From the NCBI GenBank assembly GCA_031841125.1, contig CM063111.1, forward strand, positions 39,568,955-39,632,954: DNA of 64,000 nt, written 5' to 3'. Position 1 is the first letter of the stretch; each line of letters begins with the position of its first letter. This DNA comes from Acanthococcus lagerstroemiae (taxonomy: Eukaryota; Arthropoda; Insecta; Hemiptera; Eriococcidae). Under the pieces are notes generated by a model. That model did no database searches. It was not told where the DNA came from and saw nothing but the letters and a program-made list of their open reading frames with translations. Of the stretch, positions 52,690 to 64,000 are shown one piece after another. Made by a program: the position numbers and the translations under genes.

Positions 52690-54420
52690 ACAGGCCACTA
52701 GGAGGAGAGTATCAAATTTAATGCCGTCAACCTTTTTTTTTTTTTTCTTTCTTTTTTATCATTAGCTCTTATAGTTTTTTAATAAAAAATTAGGAGCTTT
52801 ACTTTTTAAGCATTTTTCGTAGTTAGTTATGTCACTATGTCCTATAAACTGAAGAGTTTTTCTCTTTTTTTTTCTTCGATATTGACTTCATAGACATGGA
52901 TGTAGCAAATTAAATTGAAAACAAATTTTCGTTCTACCAACACAATCATTCATCAATTTGTTATTTCTCGTCGGTTTGATACCTGAGATGTTCCATTAGA
53001 TGGAAAGTTACTCTGAACCAATAAGTCTTGAGAGTGCGAAATAATTTTCAGACCTCACAGTGATCCCACAGACTTGTAGCAAAGTGAACATGCATTTTCA
53101 TTTCTTCAAAAAACATCATTTGTGTATTTTTAGGCCGTTCTGATACTGAGATTTTTCAATTTCACGTTGGAAATGAACTCTTCCATCAGTTAATATACAG
53201 AAAACATGTGTGAGACAAAGCGAATAATATTTTTCCACTTGAGCTAGCTATATTGTGAGGGGGTTGCGGCCGCTGAAAATCGATAAGTGAGACCTTCCGA
53301 AATAATTCTGAGCTAAAGCGGTAAGATCCCTTCTTTTTTTTAGTCATTATCTGTCTTCTTTTCTTTATAGTTTTCTTTTGTGAACCATTCTCTGTTTTTT
53401 ACAAATTATAAATTATTTCTCTTCCTTTTTATTCAATCTTTTCAGTTTTTTGTGTCACTTTCATTCTCTTCCTATTTCCCCTGTTCTGTCTCTTATTTTG
53501 GATTTTTTTTTTTGTTTTCTCTGCCTCTCACTTTCTGTCTATTTCTTCATAAGTTTTACAAATTTAAAATCAGCCAAACCCGTGTCTAGACACATTTTGA
53601 TTAATAAGTGTATTCAGACAACTTTTTATAACATCCAAGACTTATTCAAGTTCAATAATGACTTAGTGTCAGCATCTCATTGGGATGTGGAACGAAATGT
53701 AGGAGCGCTAATGTGCACCTCCTAATAAAAGGCTGAGTGATCATGGAGGGAAATAACATTGCCGTAAATGGGAAGTAGGGGTTTTTCAAAAAAGTCACTA
53801 TAAAATGAAGAAATGACGGACATGCTTTAAATTTGAACTGCGGGGAGCAACATATTCGAACTTGCGATTAAAAATTTAATATGCCAGGTAACAAAATTAA
53901 TAGAAGTGTAGTGAAGTGAGAAATGAGAGGTACTTTATCAGCTGCCGGCGCGACCGTATTCAATTTTTTCTCCATGATCACTCAATGAGGGTTCACAAAA
54001 CATCCGCTAGATGTCAGCCTCTTTGATTCCGAGTCCCAAAAAGGATATCTCCAGTTAGTTTTCCTTTTTCTAATTTTTTATTCCTCTTCATTTGTGGGTT
54101 ATTTTCTGTTGTTTTTTCTGCCTTATCGTGTCTTTTCCAGCATGGTTTGCGTCTTTCTTATATTCCCCCTTTTTGGTCTGTTTCTTTCCATCTCTTCTTT
54201 TCTTTGCTGTTTTTATCTACCTCTTTTCTCCTTTTTTTTTGTCCCCATCAGTCTATTTTTTACTTCAACAATTTTTCTGTTTTTCTCTGTTTTTTTAATT
54301 ATCTCAGTCGTTGTCAGTCTTGGCCACTTCTATGTTTTCAGAATTTCAGCTATTTCCTTTCTTTTTGACGCTCCTAAAACATCAAGTAATTGGCTTGCCC
54401 GTAAAATAATCTTTCTCTTC
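52690..54420. other. AT-rich and pyrimidine-rich DNA; no gene seen
   Basis: From 53330 to 53570 and 54060 to 54300 the + strand is T/C-rich, which produces leucine/phenylalanine-rich frames on the + strand without meaning. No element boundary could be supported. Confidence 0.4.
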
Positions 54421-54429
54421 AGAGTAAGG

Positions 54430-55640
54430 TTGGGATACCTCCAGTGAATCTTGAGAAAAAGTTAACTAAAAGGTCAATGGCCCCTGTTGAATCTGGGGTA
54501 TTTAATCTTAAGGTTATTCCGACTATAACCTCCTTCCGTAATAGTCCACACGGAGCAGGAACCAAAAAATTTCAAGATTATTTCACACTGGTTCAGATTT
54601 ATTGATAACAGGGTTCTTGGAGTCGCTGAGTACGCTCTTAAGGTTATCTTAACTATTTTTTTTTTTTTTTCAACAGGTCAAGTAACAAAACTTTGTTTTT
54701 CACTTTTTCAAATAAAACAACACTTCTTGCCAAGATGCATCGACTGGTGCACTAGAAACAGTATAAAGTCACGAAATAAGCTCAGAAAATGAAGTAGAAA
54801 TTCTTATGTTTTGTTGAATTAAATCAAGTCCAGAACTTAACCAGTTTACTAAGATCGTTCAAAATGTAGCGATTTTTGAAATGTTTTGTTTCCCGTCGTT
54901 AAGCTTGTTCCTTTTAAGCTAAAATCCCACCAGGGGGACTATTTAAAAATTGTGAACGTTAAGTTTCGGAAGTCTCGCCCAGGCCACGAGAAAAGCGAAA
55001 GGTGAAGGGGTCGGAGGGGTCAGATTCGTGAAGAAATGGACTTCCAGAGGCGCGACTGCCCCCACTCTCACACAAGTCGACCAGGGGCCGACGAGCCCGA
55101 AAAAAAATTTTTGACTCAAAGTCAAGATTTTTTGAAAATGAACAATTTTGAAAGGTCCCATCGAGGGGTGGGAAGGGTATCAAGTTGCATAATATGAAAT
55201 TCTACACAAGGAAATCTGCAATTTCGCTTCAAAACTCCTAAAATTTCGAGTTCAATCGAAAAAATTAGTTTTAAAAAATAGTTCTTATTAGTGTAAGGAT
55301 AGAGTAACCACTGAGAATTTTGAAGAAAAGTTAATTCAAAGGTCAGTAGCCTCTGTTGATTTTGAGTTATTTGTTTTTGAAATTATGACTGTAACCCATA
55401 CTAAAGTGGTCCATGAGCAACAGGAGACAAAAAATTTCAAAATTATTCAACACACTGCTTCACATACATCGATAATTGGGTTTTTGGAGTCGTCGAATTC
55501 GTATTTGAGTTTGTTTTAACAGTAACTTCTGCCAACAATGGTTCACAGGAGGCAAGGACGTGAGAACATCGACATTATTCGACACACATCTTCAAGGACA
55601 TCGACAACAGGGTTTCTCTAGCCCCTGAATTCATTTTTGA
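54430..55640. repeat. degenerate repeats, about 150-bp units, in two blocks
   Basis: The phrase series AAAAAATTTCAAxATTATTxxACACx, TTCAxAxxxATxGATAAxxGGGTTxxTxGAGTCGxxGA and TTxxxxTTATT occurs at about 54565-54660, 55425-55520 and 55560-55650. The upstream phrase GAxTxTTGAxxAAAAGTTAAxTxAAAGGTCAxTxGCC, CTGTTGA links 54445-54500 with 55315-55370. Between the blocks (54930-55190) lies a GC-rich stretch with CAGGGGCCGACGAG, a word seen again near 56643. Confidence 0.55.
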
Positions 55641-58600
55641 AGTTATTCCTCATGTCCAAGTGCCCTTAGACCAATATTCCGGGGGGGGATGAAAATGAAT
55701 TTAGCGACTATATAGACCACACTGAGAATCAAAAGCAAAGTGGCTGACATCTGGTGGCGGAACGAGTAAGCCGCCTTATCAGTATTCATAAACAGAGTCA
55801 TCATAAATTGCCCACATACATATGAAATGTCAAGGTGAGGATTCGATAGCTCAAAGCTCTTAAAATTGATAGATCGTATCTCAGCTTCCCAGAAATAAGA
55901 ATAGGCAAATATATTGTCGCGTGGATAGGATAAATTGCCTCTTATTTAGTTGAAGGAAGTTACTCACGGTGAGACACCTTTCAGGGCCCACCAACGAATC
56001 CAGAAACTCCAGAAACTGTTTTCCATCGTTCTCATAATAATTTTTCGAATGCAAAATTTGAAAACTGATTAAAATATTCTCAGTGTTTAAAATTATACTC
56101 ATCCTTGTCAACCAGTGCATGTACATGTTTATCATTATGTGTTTTCATGATACCAAATTTGATAATATCTTATCATAGTTCCAATAATGTTTAATTCCTC
56201 TCATTTCGTTACTTTTTATTTTTATCATGACTGTAATGACATATTCTGATACTCACTATCATTAGATATTATTTTGTGGTGGGTTGTCATTCGAAAAGCG
56301 ATATTTTGGGTGATAAAATTGACAAGTGTTGGATTATATAAACGATATTTCAAAGTACGTCACAAAGTTTTCGATATTCGACATCCTCTGACTCATTTTT
56401 TCGAAACGAATTTCCCGTACACTCGTTAACTTTTTCAGTTTTCTCGTACCTGCTGAAAATGTCCTCCAATATTGCTGACTAACGCGAACTTTCTGATTAA
56501 TTTTTCTCTATATATTGATCTCCACACATTGATGAGCTAACCCTGTTTTGACTTCAGCGGACTATTGTACCATGGGCAGTGCCAGACATTTTCCATGTAG
56601 AGGCTACATGACTCCAGAGGGGCCATTTTTGAATAGAAAAACCAGGGCCGACGAGAAGAGCATCTTCTTGGGAGAGGGAGGTTTAAACACGGAAAATCCC
56701 GACTGAAGTATACCAATTTCAGCTAACACGAAATCCCGAATGACTCCCAAAATTTTAGTTGACGAACCAAAAAAAAAAAAAGAAAAAAAAAAGATACCAA
56801 CTAACTTTCAGCTTTTCCGACTGATAGTCGGAATTTTCCGAATGGGGGGGGGAGGGGCATCATGCCCTAAGAAGAACATACAAGGTTTGATAAGATCATG
56901 CAATTGTAAAAATCCGTTACTCATTTGCCCTCATTAGGCAGTGCAATCATTATTCGTACGAAGAGCTTTCTTCCAAAATGGCCTCGAAATCGCAAGTTTG
57001 AAGTTAAATGCGTCATCCAGTATCGTTGTATGTGAACAAACGCACCAATCTGTCGAATTTTAATTTTTGCAGTAAGTTTTACAGTTTCGGGTTTCAAAAT
57101 TTCTAATAGTAAAATTCAAACAATCGAATTTATGAGAAAAAAACTTGAGGGGGCTCGCGCGCCGGAATAATTTGACCCGTCAGCTATGCGGGTATCTTTG
57201 GTGCACTTAAAGGGGTTTTCCTCATGATATCGGCTTTTTGGTTAAAAGACTTATTTTTAGATACTAGCTATAACTAGTGACCAAACATTGGGTGATTTTT
57301 GATCAGTTATGCTATTCGTTGTCGGCTCTGAGTAGCACTGCCTCACTAGTGGCATACTGACGCTAGGGGGAAAAGTTCAGCTTTTCACTTCCAATATTCT
57401 TCTTACTTTAAAGAACGAAGGTCTGAAAATGGAAACTCCTGACCCGGATGAATAAGTAGAAAAAGATACAGTGGAGTAAAGAGAGAAGTTTTAGGGGTAG
57501 AGGGAGTAAGTTATTTCATTGTTAAGCACGTCACGTGTATAGTATTTGAGTGAAAACCACCGGCTGACAGCTGGTTAATCCATCTACTTTGATGCGTGGT
57601 AAGTTGCCGATCTAACAATTACTAAGGCAAATAATTCCGAAGATAAATACGACAAAAGCTTGATAACAATATACCTCGTATCTACCGCTACATTCATTAT
57701 TGATATCTTCAGAAAAATCGCTTGTTCTCTTTTAGACACATTCCACAAATTGATAGTAATGTTGAGTGCTGACCTGGTCAAGGAAGCCGTTACCAGTGTT
57801 GAAAAATCGAAATGGAAGCCACATTTGCCAGCTATACCCACAAGAGGGGTTGAAGGAGAAGTCATCCTCCCAACCCTGCCGAATTTCTCCATTGCAAAAT
57901 TTTATTTATAACCTAAAACACTCCCCCCTTACTGAAAAATAGTACGGGATTTAAAAAAAAAAAATCGTATACTTTATCATAGAAAGGTGAAATTTGGTAT
58001 GCAAGTTCGGAAAGACATGAAGATAGATTTGAAGATTAGCACAACGCCAAAACCACCTCTTGGATCCACACTAGTGGCCAGAGTTCAGACTATAGAAATA
58101 TAACCTAATACAGGTTCAAATAAAAGAATGTTTCAGGCACAAATTAACGCTCCTTAGATTCCATGTAAAAAAAGTTTGTTACAAATTTTTCGAACCCCCC
58201 CCCCCAGAAATGCTGCAAAATGGGGGTCCAAAAGAACCCTTTCCACTGCCATATAGTAACCCGGTTTAACGGGGAAAAATGTAGCATTTTGGATATTTTT
58301 TAGGTTTCGTGACTTGTGCAGATAGAAGGGACGTTAACTACACACTAACCTTTTTCCTCTTTTCATTATGTGTTTTGTAAAAGTGTTGGTCCCAACCCCA
58401 CCCCACCTCTTGGATATTTCCTCTCCCCGCCAGTTTCCAGGGGCTACAATTTTGAGTTTGGACTAACAGTAAAATCGAAAACGAATTTGCAGCGATCAAA
58501 CAACATAATTATTGATGTGCATAACGTATTTCACTCAAATTTGTTCTCCCTCCCTCTTGACATCTAATGCCGCAATTTTGAACTTCGCGTCAAACTGATA

Positions 58601-58850
58601 CCAAAACTGAATTCAGAGAGCTCAAAACCAGCAAAGTAGGTTCAAAATTCTGCAATTTTTCCCATAAGCTTTATATTGATACAGGACATTTGGAAAGGGG
58701 TTAATTTGAACGCGTTTTGCGCCATTTCTGGGGTAGTTGCTGAAAAAATTGTAATATACTTTTTTATGAAGAATTCAAAGAGCTGTAATTTTTGTTGAAA
58801 ACATTTTCCATGGCAGGCCATATTAGGTCAGTTATAGCCTAAATTTTGAT
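55641..58850. other. no recognisable gene
   Basis: AT-rich DNA with G/C runs at 55680-55687, 56845-56852 and 58197-58205 and an A run at 56769-56792. Short frames, including 57660-57911 on the + strand and its - strand overlap, have no recognised domain or splice support. Confidence 0.4.
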
Positions 58851-59074
58851 GTTTTTCTCCCATTTTTTTAAATTGTGAACTTGAATGGAGCACAGTGGTC
58901 AGTTTTGCCAGAGAAACGCACATGGCCGATTCCGTGAGGAGACTGGAATGCACAAAAGTGAAAAAGGTTAGGTTACTGATTTCGAATCTGATCTTAAAAT
59001 TTTAATCGGACCCTTTTTTCTTTAAAAAAAAAAAAAAAAATTACAAAATTTTTAGGCCTAATCAATCGGAGAAA

Positions 59075-60120
59075 GAAAACAGTTTCTACATCCAATTTTC
59101 ACGCTGATTCCGGATCTGGCCATGCAATTCTAATGAAAGCCATTTCCAGCTTAAAATGGCCTCCCAAGAACTAAAACAGCGAAAATTAAATCTTCTAGAA
59201 TTGAGAAAAACGACTCTCTTTCGAATTTTCTCGCCGATTCCGAATCGAGCCTTGCAATGTTGATCGGACTCCTTTTTCTTCCAGGAAAATGTTTTTTCTA
59301 ATCGAAAAGATTGATGGGCGTGCTGGGGGGAGGGACAATACCCTCACGAATCTTCGGAGTTGGCATTTAATTTGTCCATTTAGTCGGCTGAATATCAAAA
59401 AAATATTGTTAAGACACCGACATAGACTTTTTCTTCATTTTGTTTGAATGGAAAAGTGTAGAGTAATTAAGTTGGCATTTCCAACGTCAGTCGGCAAAAT
59501 GAGAAAATTACAATTTTTTCCCCTTTTCTTTTCTTTTTTCTTGCTTAGATGAAAAATGTTTATATAAATGAGTTGGAATTTCAGTATCAGTCGACAAAAT
59601 ATGAAAATGACATATTTTTTTTTGTTGTTGGGCGAACAATTTTTGTATAATATTTAAGTCGGTATTTTCAACATCAAGCGATGAAATCGACGAAATGTGA
59701 TTTTTTACTTGCACAGAAATTGTTAGCACGGAGTCAGAATTTTTGACCTATTCTGGCAGCCTCCCCCCTCATACACATACACACCGGCAGAGCTCGGTTT
59801 TGCCACTTGCAAACGTTTTTAGATCTTATACATCCAGAAATCTGAGCAAAATTTTCACCTGATTTGAGTTCTGACAGCAAAATTTGGATAAAAGACTTCT
59901 TCAACCAAATGGCCTTTGATAGGTCAAAATATCGACCTTCCCAATTTTGAACTACAAGACACTGTTTCTAGTTCGAATTTTCACGTTTATTCCAGATCTA
60001 ACTATGCTATTCTTAAGAAAGGCTTTTTCAATCCTAGAAAGTCTTTTAAAGGCTACTCCGTCTCTAAAATCAAAAAAAGAATTTCCTAGATCGAAATTTT
60101 GTGTTGATGCATTTGCGAGC
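59075..60120. repeat. degenerate tandem repeats, about 105-125 bp units
   Basis: Around 59465-59700 three units share GTTGGxATTTCxAxxxTCAGTCGxCAAAATxxGAAAAT. Around 59075-59290 and 59955-60090 units share TTTTCxCGxxxATTCCxxATCxxxCxxxGCxATxxT. All are strongly diverged. No coding signal. Confidence 0.5.
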
Positions 60121-60234
60121 GAAAAACTTAATTAAGCCGGAGCCTCTTCTGAGAATCACAGACAGTTTAACTGGTTGCGGGTCAGTTGATCTTATTTTTT
60201 ATGAGTAGAGTAAAAATGTTGATCATAGGGCAAG

Positions 60235-60472
60235 TTCCCCTGTGTATTAATGCAAAAGAAGAAAAACCTTTTGACTTTGCTTGGTTTTCCCAACTTCTCA
60301 ATTCAATTCCCAAACTCCAAAGTATCAAAGCAAAAAAAAAAAACCTTTTTTAACTTGTTGGATTTTCCCAACTCGCCTGACTGAAATGGTAAATTTTCCC
60401 AACTGCTGAGTGAAAACTTCCAACAGGGGAGGGGGTGAGCTGTCTCCCCTGCCCCCTATCGGTACGTCCCTG
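60235..60472 (-). repeat. interspersed repeat family B2, copy 2 (inverted)
   Basis: On the - strand it starts CAGGGACGTACCGATAGGGG and continues with GGGAAAATTTACCATTTCAG, TCAGGCGAGTTGGGAAAATC and CAACAAGTTAAAAAGG, then T-run and TTTGATACTTTGGA, matching 10277-10450 in order. Confidence 0.65.
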
Positions 60473-61080
60473 TTGGCAGGTGAAAGTGTGTACCTTTATG
60501 ATTACAAAAAATATACCGAAGCTCGCCAGGATAAAACACATTCAAAATCCCATCAATTCAAATTACACGATATAGTACGCGACCAAAACTGTCCGATTGT
60601 ATCAGATGCATTCGGTAGGAGGAAGAATTTACAATAAAAAAAGTAGGTTCAATTATGTCTGGAAGGTCAAGTGAACACCAGCTTAGTCAAAATGCAAATT
60701 TTTTAAGCTTCCGTTCTCGAGGCCCTGGGTGTATTTCCAGCGAAACTGACCAATGCAGGGGGTTTCAGCAAGGCTCTGATCTTCGTGCCCTTTCGAACAC
60801 TCGTTTAATTTTTTATGCTTCAATTCTATATGCACGATTCTTATGAAATACTGCACTTATTCCTCGTACCAAAAGCGAGCACTGTGGTGCCCTGCCCCCC
60901 TCCCCTCATATTACTCTTCCTTCCCTTCTAGCTACCCAAAACATGTTCGGTAACGAATTCGAGAAATCTTTTACCCCCGTCCTCACTCACCCACTTATTA
61001 TACGCATGCGTACCTACAAAACAATTTCCTCGTCTTACCACCTAACCTGAGTCAGGAATTAATTCGTTCATTCATTTTAC
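60473..61080. other. FoxJ1 upstream region; no element assigned
   Basis: Moderately AT-rich, without copies elsewhere in the window. Ends in a good acceptor (ATTCATTTTACAG, AG at 61081-61082) that would begin the exon holding the FoxJ1 start codon; upstream untranslated exon(s) would then lie further left. Confidence 0.4.
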
Positions 61081-61148
61081 AGGTTTCGGTGGACTTATTC
61101 TCTAGCCCCAGCCACATTCACGACCACGAATGATCGACTCGTAGAAAC

Positions 61149-61843
61149 ATGTTGGACATCAAACAGCAAACGAAAATGAATTCGGCTCCAATCGACGTGG
61201 ACCTAACCAGTCTGAACTGGCTGCAGAATCTGAACATCATGAGTGTGCCGTCCTTACCCACGCCGCCGAACTCACCACGCAATACGAACCAACCGCCACA
61301 CCACAATAAATCGATAAAGAAAACCCTACCGATGCTTCGATTTCAACTTTGTAAGTTTCCTCAACTCCTCGATGTCTCAGCCAGTGCCTGTATTGCGCAT
61401 TAAAATTTGAGAACCCTGGGAAATACTTGCGTATTTCCACTTACGTCTCAACTGACTGATGTCTCCGAGCGTTTATTTATTCCGTAGCGGTATACTTGAG
61501 TTATAATACACGACCAAAAGTGTACATGTAGAAAAACTGATACCGAAGAAAAACAATCCCGAATTTGATATTCGGTATTTTGAGTGAACGTATAATATAT
61601 ATGTAGCTTAAAGGTCCGATTCCTCGCTTTTCGGGGCTTTTTAACCGTAATGAAATTTCAATTGCAGCACCTTCGGCGGCAGAAGAATATAAAATAAACG
61701 GCGACAAGAAACCTCCTTTTTCTTATTCCACGTTAATATGCATGGCTATGCGAGCCAACAATAACAAAATGACTTTGAACGCCATCTACAATTGGATTAA
61801 AGATAATTTTATGTTTTATCGTAAAGCAGATCCCAGTTGGCAG
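61149..61843 (+). CDS. FoxJ1: forkhead transcription factor FoxJ1, first two coding exons (partial)
   Basis: A nuclear DNA-binding regulator; in animals FoxJ1 drives motile-cilia genes. Coding exon 1 is 61149-61350 (67 codons plus 1 nt), starting at the first ATG after an in-frame TGA 18 bp upstream; the exon itself may begin at 61083. The donor is GTAAGT at 61351. Coding exon 2 is 61668-61843, after the acceptor ATTGCAG, ending phase 0 at donor GTCAGC. The joined reading gives 126 residues. Residues 18-29 ([12 protein letters not shown]) match the N-terminal LTSLxWLQ motif typical of FoxJ1. Residues 81-126 are the first half of the forkhead domain: [38 protein letters not shown]. The rest (NSIRHNLS onward) is not in the window and must lie beyond a >2.1-kb intron. 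No damage seen. Drosophila lacks a clear FoxJ1. Confidence 0.93.
61351..61667 (+). other. FoxJ1 intron 1 (317 bp)
   Basis: GTAAGT ... ATTTCAATTGCAG. Removing it joins the FoxJ1 N-terminus in phase (split Ser codon T|CA) to the forkhead exon. No repeat was seen inside. Confidence 0.85.
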
Positions 61844-62660
61844 GTCAGCTAATAAAATGCAAATAAGCGTGTATCACAAATATGCACTGGATGTGTGCAC
61901 ATTCGAGGAGTTACAAAGGAAACAGAGACGAATTGTCAGTATTGTTGGTTCAAAATCCGAAATCGAAAAACAATTGATATGAAAAGCAAGAACCCTTGAT
62001 CCGGAGGTCCGAACTCTGGAATAAACCAAGCTGAACTTGGGGACAATCTACTGGGGCGAACATTGGTTCGAACAAAGGTCGAATTCAGAATTCAGTTAAC
62101 AAATTACCTTCTTAATATGTCTGTCAGTATCGGGTTGGAAAACAAAAATACGCCCTTTGCATTTTAATATGCTTTCAAAATGAAGCCCCTGTTATTCTTC
62201 GTTGTTTTGAAAATATGCGATTTTTCAATTTGGAAGCATTTAGACCAGAATGAAGCCCGGGATCAGAGTGAAGTGCCTCATAGAATGAAGCCCCTTGACC
62301 TTGTTAGTGTTTATAAATGCCAGTTGGAAAACTGATCTCCCACTACAGAGTAGTGTTTTCCCGGATGTTTTTGAAAAGGATAAGATGAACGCAGTACAAA
62401 TCATGAGTGGACGGAAAATTTTGAAATTTGGCAAACATTAACCATTACAACTGTCAACTTCCTCCTCCTGCTCCTCCTCCCTGTTAGTACGCACTCGGTG
62501 CTTAATACTCATAGACCACAAAGCCCTGTAGGTCTATCACAAAACATGGGATGATTTCCTATTTTCTCTCATAATCTGATAACATGATTTCAATTTCACA
62601 AAGCATACAGGTGATTTCCCTTTTGTTTTGTTTTTTTCATCACTTGCAGATGTGATACCA
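61844..62660 (+). other. start of FoxJ1 intron 2; short repeated phrases
   Basis: The intron opens with GTCAGC. AATGAAGCCCC-type phrases recur at about 62179, 62250 and 62283. No exon encoding the second half of the forkhead domain (IRHNLS, then WxxP) was found from here to the right edge. Confidence 0.5.
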
Positions 62661-62667
62661 GTGGTAT

Positions 62668-62760
62668 GGTGGGACGTATGGCGATGCACGCATGCCGAAG
62701 TGGCCCCTGAGACACCGCACCCCAGCCCCGGAAACTACCCTCTCGTGTATATAGCATCAG
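62668..62760 (+). repeat. SINE-like repeat family S, head fragment
   Basis: GGTGGGACGTATGGCGATGC, ACGCATGCCGAAGTGGCCCC, GAGACACCGCACCCC and GGAAACTACCCTCTCG match 21308-21400 closely. It lies in the FoxJ1 intron. Confidence 0.7.
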
Positions 62761-62950
62761 TGTAATTAAATTAAGGCTCTGTAGGCCGCCATTTTGGTTC
62801 AGCTTTTTGAAAACTTTCAGAACGAATGATACCGCGCGACGTTGTTTATTTAATTAAATTTAATGCGTTGGTGACAACAAAACCTGAATCAAAATGGCGG
62901 TCTATGTGAAACTATAAAACCCTCTTTTTCTAATTTGCTGTCATCCGAGC

Positions 62951-63150
62951 TCTGGAATCCGCCCTTTCGGGCATTGCTTCACTGACGCCGGAGAGGCTGT
63001 TAGGGCTATCTTAGCCCTCTTCTCTTTTGGCTGAAAACCCGGCCTTGGTCAAAATCGGGCGAGTTGCTACATGGGCTCGAACCCGGGACCTCCGGATTTC
63101 GAGATCAACGCGCTTTCCACTCGGCCAAACAGACCCCTTCAACTGTAGGG
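62951..63150 (-). repeat. tRNA-Ser-like SINE (family S tail plus tRNA-derived head)
   Basis: On the - strand from about 63140 it reads TTTGGCCGAGTGGAAAGCGC (A-box TGGCCGAGTGG), GTTGATCTCGAAATCCGG (anticodon-loop-like CTCGAAATC, as in tRNA-Ser CGA) and GGTCCCGGGTTCGAGCCC (B-box GGTTCGAGCCC). The T-stem is imperfect and no proper acceptor stem forms, so it is a tRNA-derived pol III head and not a functional tRNA. It runs into AAGATAGCCCTAACAGCCTC and TGCCCGAAAGGGCGGATTCC, the tail shared with 17994-18060 and 23410-23440. The overlapping frames on both strands are shadows. Confidence 0.75.
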
Positions 63151-64000
63151 CCCTAGTTGAATCACAGTTCCCTCCTTTTCTCAAGTCACTAGCAAATGGG
63201 GCGGCATGAGTCATAAATCATGGAATGATTCCCTACTATCCATCATCACTTTTTGCAAATGCGGTCTGGATAGTTGAATCACAAATCACGGGATGATTCT
63301 CTCTTTTCTCTTATTACTTTTGAACGAAATTTCAGTAGTCTATAGGAACAAATAACAAGATCTTTTTTCCTTCTTCCATTATGTACTTACCTGCAGACCC
63401 TCTCCTACCCAATGTATATTTTTCTATAAATCGTCCTGCCTGGCAACTTTCTGCGTAGTACGATGCGAGCATCTAACCAACGTCTTTTGTCTCTTGCATT
63501 CCTGCATTTCCACTACGTAATATTTTCAAAACCACTTTCTTCTTCTTCGTCTTCTTATTCTCACGACTCGCTCTCCATTTTCTCCCTCGATCGGCCTAGG
63601 CAGGACATCCGGTTAGTTCAGTGCAGCTACAGTTCAGTCACGGTTTTGTTACAGTTAGTGTTCAAATCTTTTCAAATCCCTGAGATGAAATCTGAATATC
63701 AAATACTTCATGGTTAATATTTGATAAAAGTCCTCACACTTTCAATAATCGGTTCTAGCAGGGGGGGGGGAGGCATGCGAAGAAGGTCCTTATAACCCGA
63801 TCTACTAGAAATTTCAGTAACACGCGAGATTTTGAGGGTTCGGTGCCTGCGATTGGGTGAAAATTACACACACACTCAACGTTTTTAGATTTTCTCAATT
63901 TTTCATGAAAATTGCTAACTTGACCCAGCAAAGTTTTATTGGCAAACGATTCATTCATGCAAGATCTTCGCAAATGCCCTTTAGCCATATCCGTCCTTTA
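63151..64000 (+). other. FoxJ1 intron 2 continued; no gene seen
   Basis: Contains two TTGAATCACAxxTC phrases, a (TCT)n stretch near 63538-63560 and a G10 run at about 63762-63771. The + frame 63463-63717 has no recognised domain. Confidence 0.4.

Noticed and set aside
54092..54447. Overlapping hydrophobic + strand frames
   Set aside because: Produced by T/C-rich DNA in all three frames, not a membrane protein gene.
57584..57911. Overlapping 80-100-residue frames on both strands
   Set aside because: No domain, no splice sites and mutual antisense overlap; insufficient to call a gene.
63027..63214. Frames and a possible functional tRNA-Ser on the - strand
   Set aside because: A- and B-boxes are present but acceptor and T stems do not form; continuity with the family S tail favours a SINE head.
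61844..64000. Search for the third FoxJ1 coding exon
   Set aside because: No reading of NSIRHNLS-type sequence was found on the + strand, so the gene is reported as partial.

Overview
This is AT-rich, repeat-dominated nuclear DNA of an animal, most likely an arthropod and probably an insect. Evidence: spliced genes with GT-AG introns, no bacterial or organellar gene layout, and a mix of insect-type transposable elements (RTE/jockey/R1-like LINEs, mariner, many hAT elements, a Penelope-like element, SINE-like repeats). A hemipteran is a guess that cannot be settled from this window.

Host genes: one can be named. Two coding exons of a forkhead gene of the FoxJ1 type (ciliogenesis regulator) lie on the + strand at 61149-61843; the rest of the gene lies beyond the right edge. 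A CpG-rich segment at 14644-14825 on the - strand has strong splice signals on both sides and may be an exon, and another CpG-rich block (about 48600-49160) holds a good - strand donor. Other CpG-rich, apparently single-copy blocks (23600-24600, 35560-35900, 41380-42150) may be regulatory or untranslated exons. Everything else is repeat or unassignable DNA.

Layout. 1-4210: two LINE 3' ends, the second split by a 2.7 kb hAT-like insertion that itself holds a 572-bp non-autonomous hAT. 5.6-6.6 kb: two short hAT elements. 7-12 kb: degenerate tandem repeats, a LINE relic and a repeat cluster. 12.8-18 kb: LINE relics, a foldback element and a hAT relic. 20-21 kb: a hAT MITE and a large hairpin. 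23 kb: tandem repeat. 26-29 kb: LINE endonuclease and R1-like relics. 31275-32990: Penelope-like element with target-site duplication and a hammerhead-like ribozyme, directly followed by a 956-bp inverted-repeat element. 35-41.3 kb: a jockey-like LINE interrupted by unrelated DNA and by a complete 4070-bp hAT transposon. 42.4-44.4 kb: an element with 365-bp inverted arms. 46.5-48.5 kb: a duplicated segment. 49.8-52.7 kb: two MITEs and a mariner split by a LINE fragment. 54-60 kb: degenerate tandem repeats. 61-63 kb: FoxJ1 exons and SINEs.

The genes do not form a pathway. The window is a gene-poor flank of FoxJ1 in which successive insertions can be ordered from nested structures and target-site duplications.
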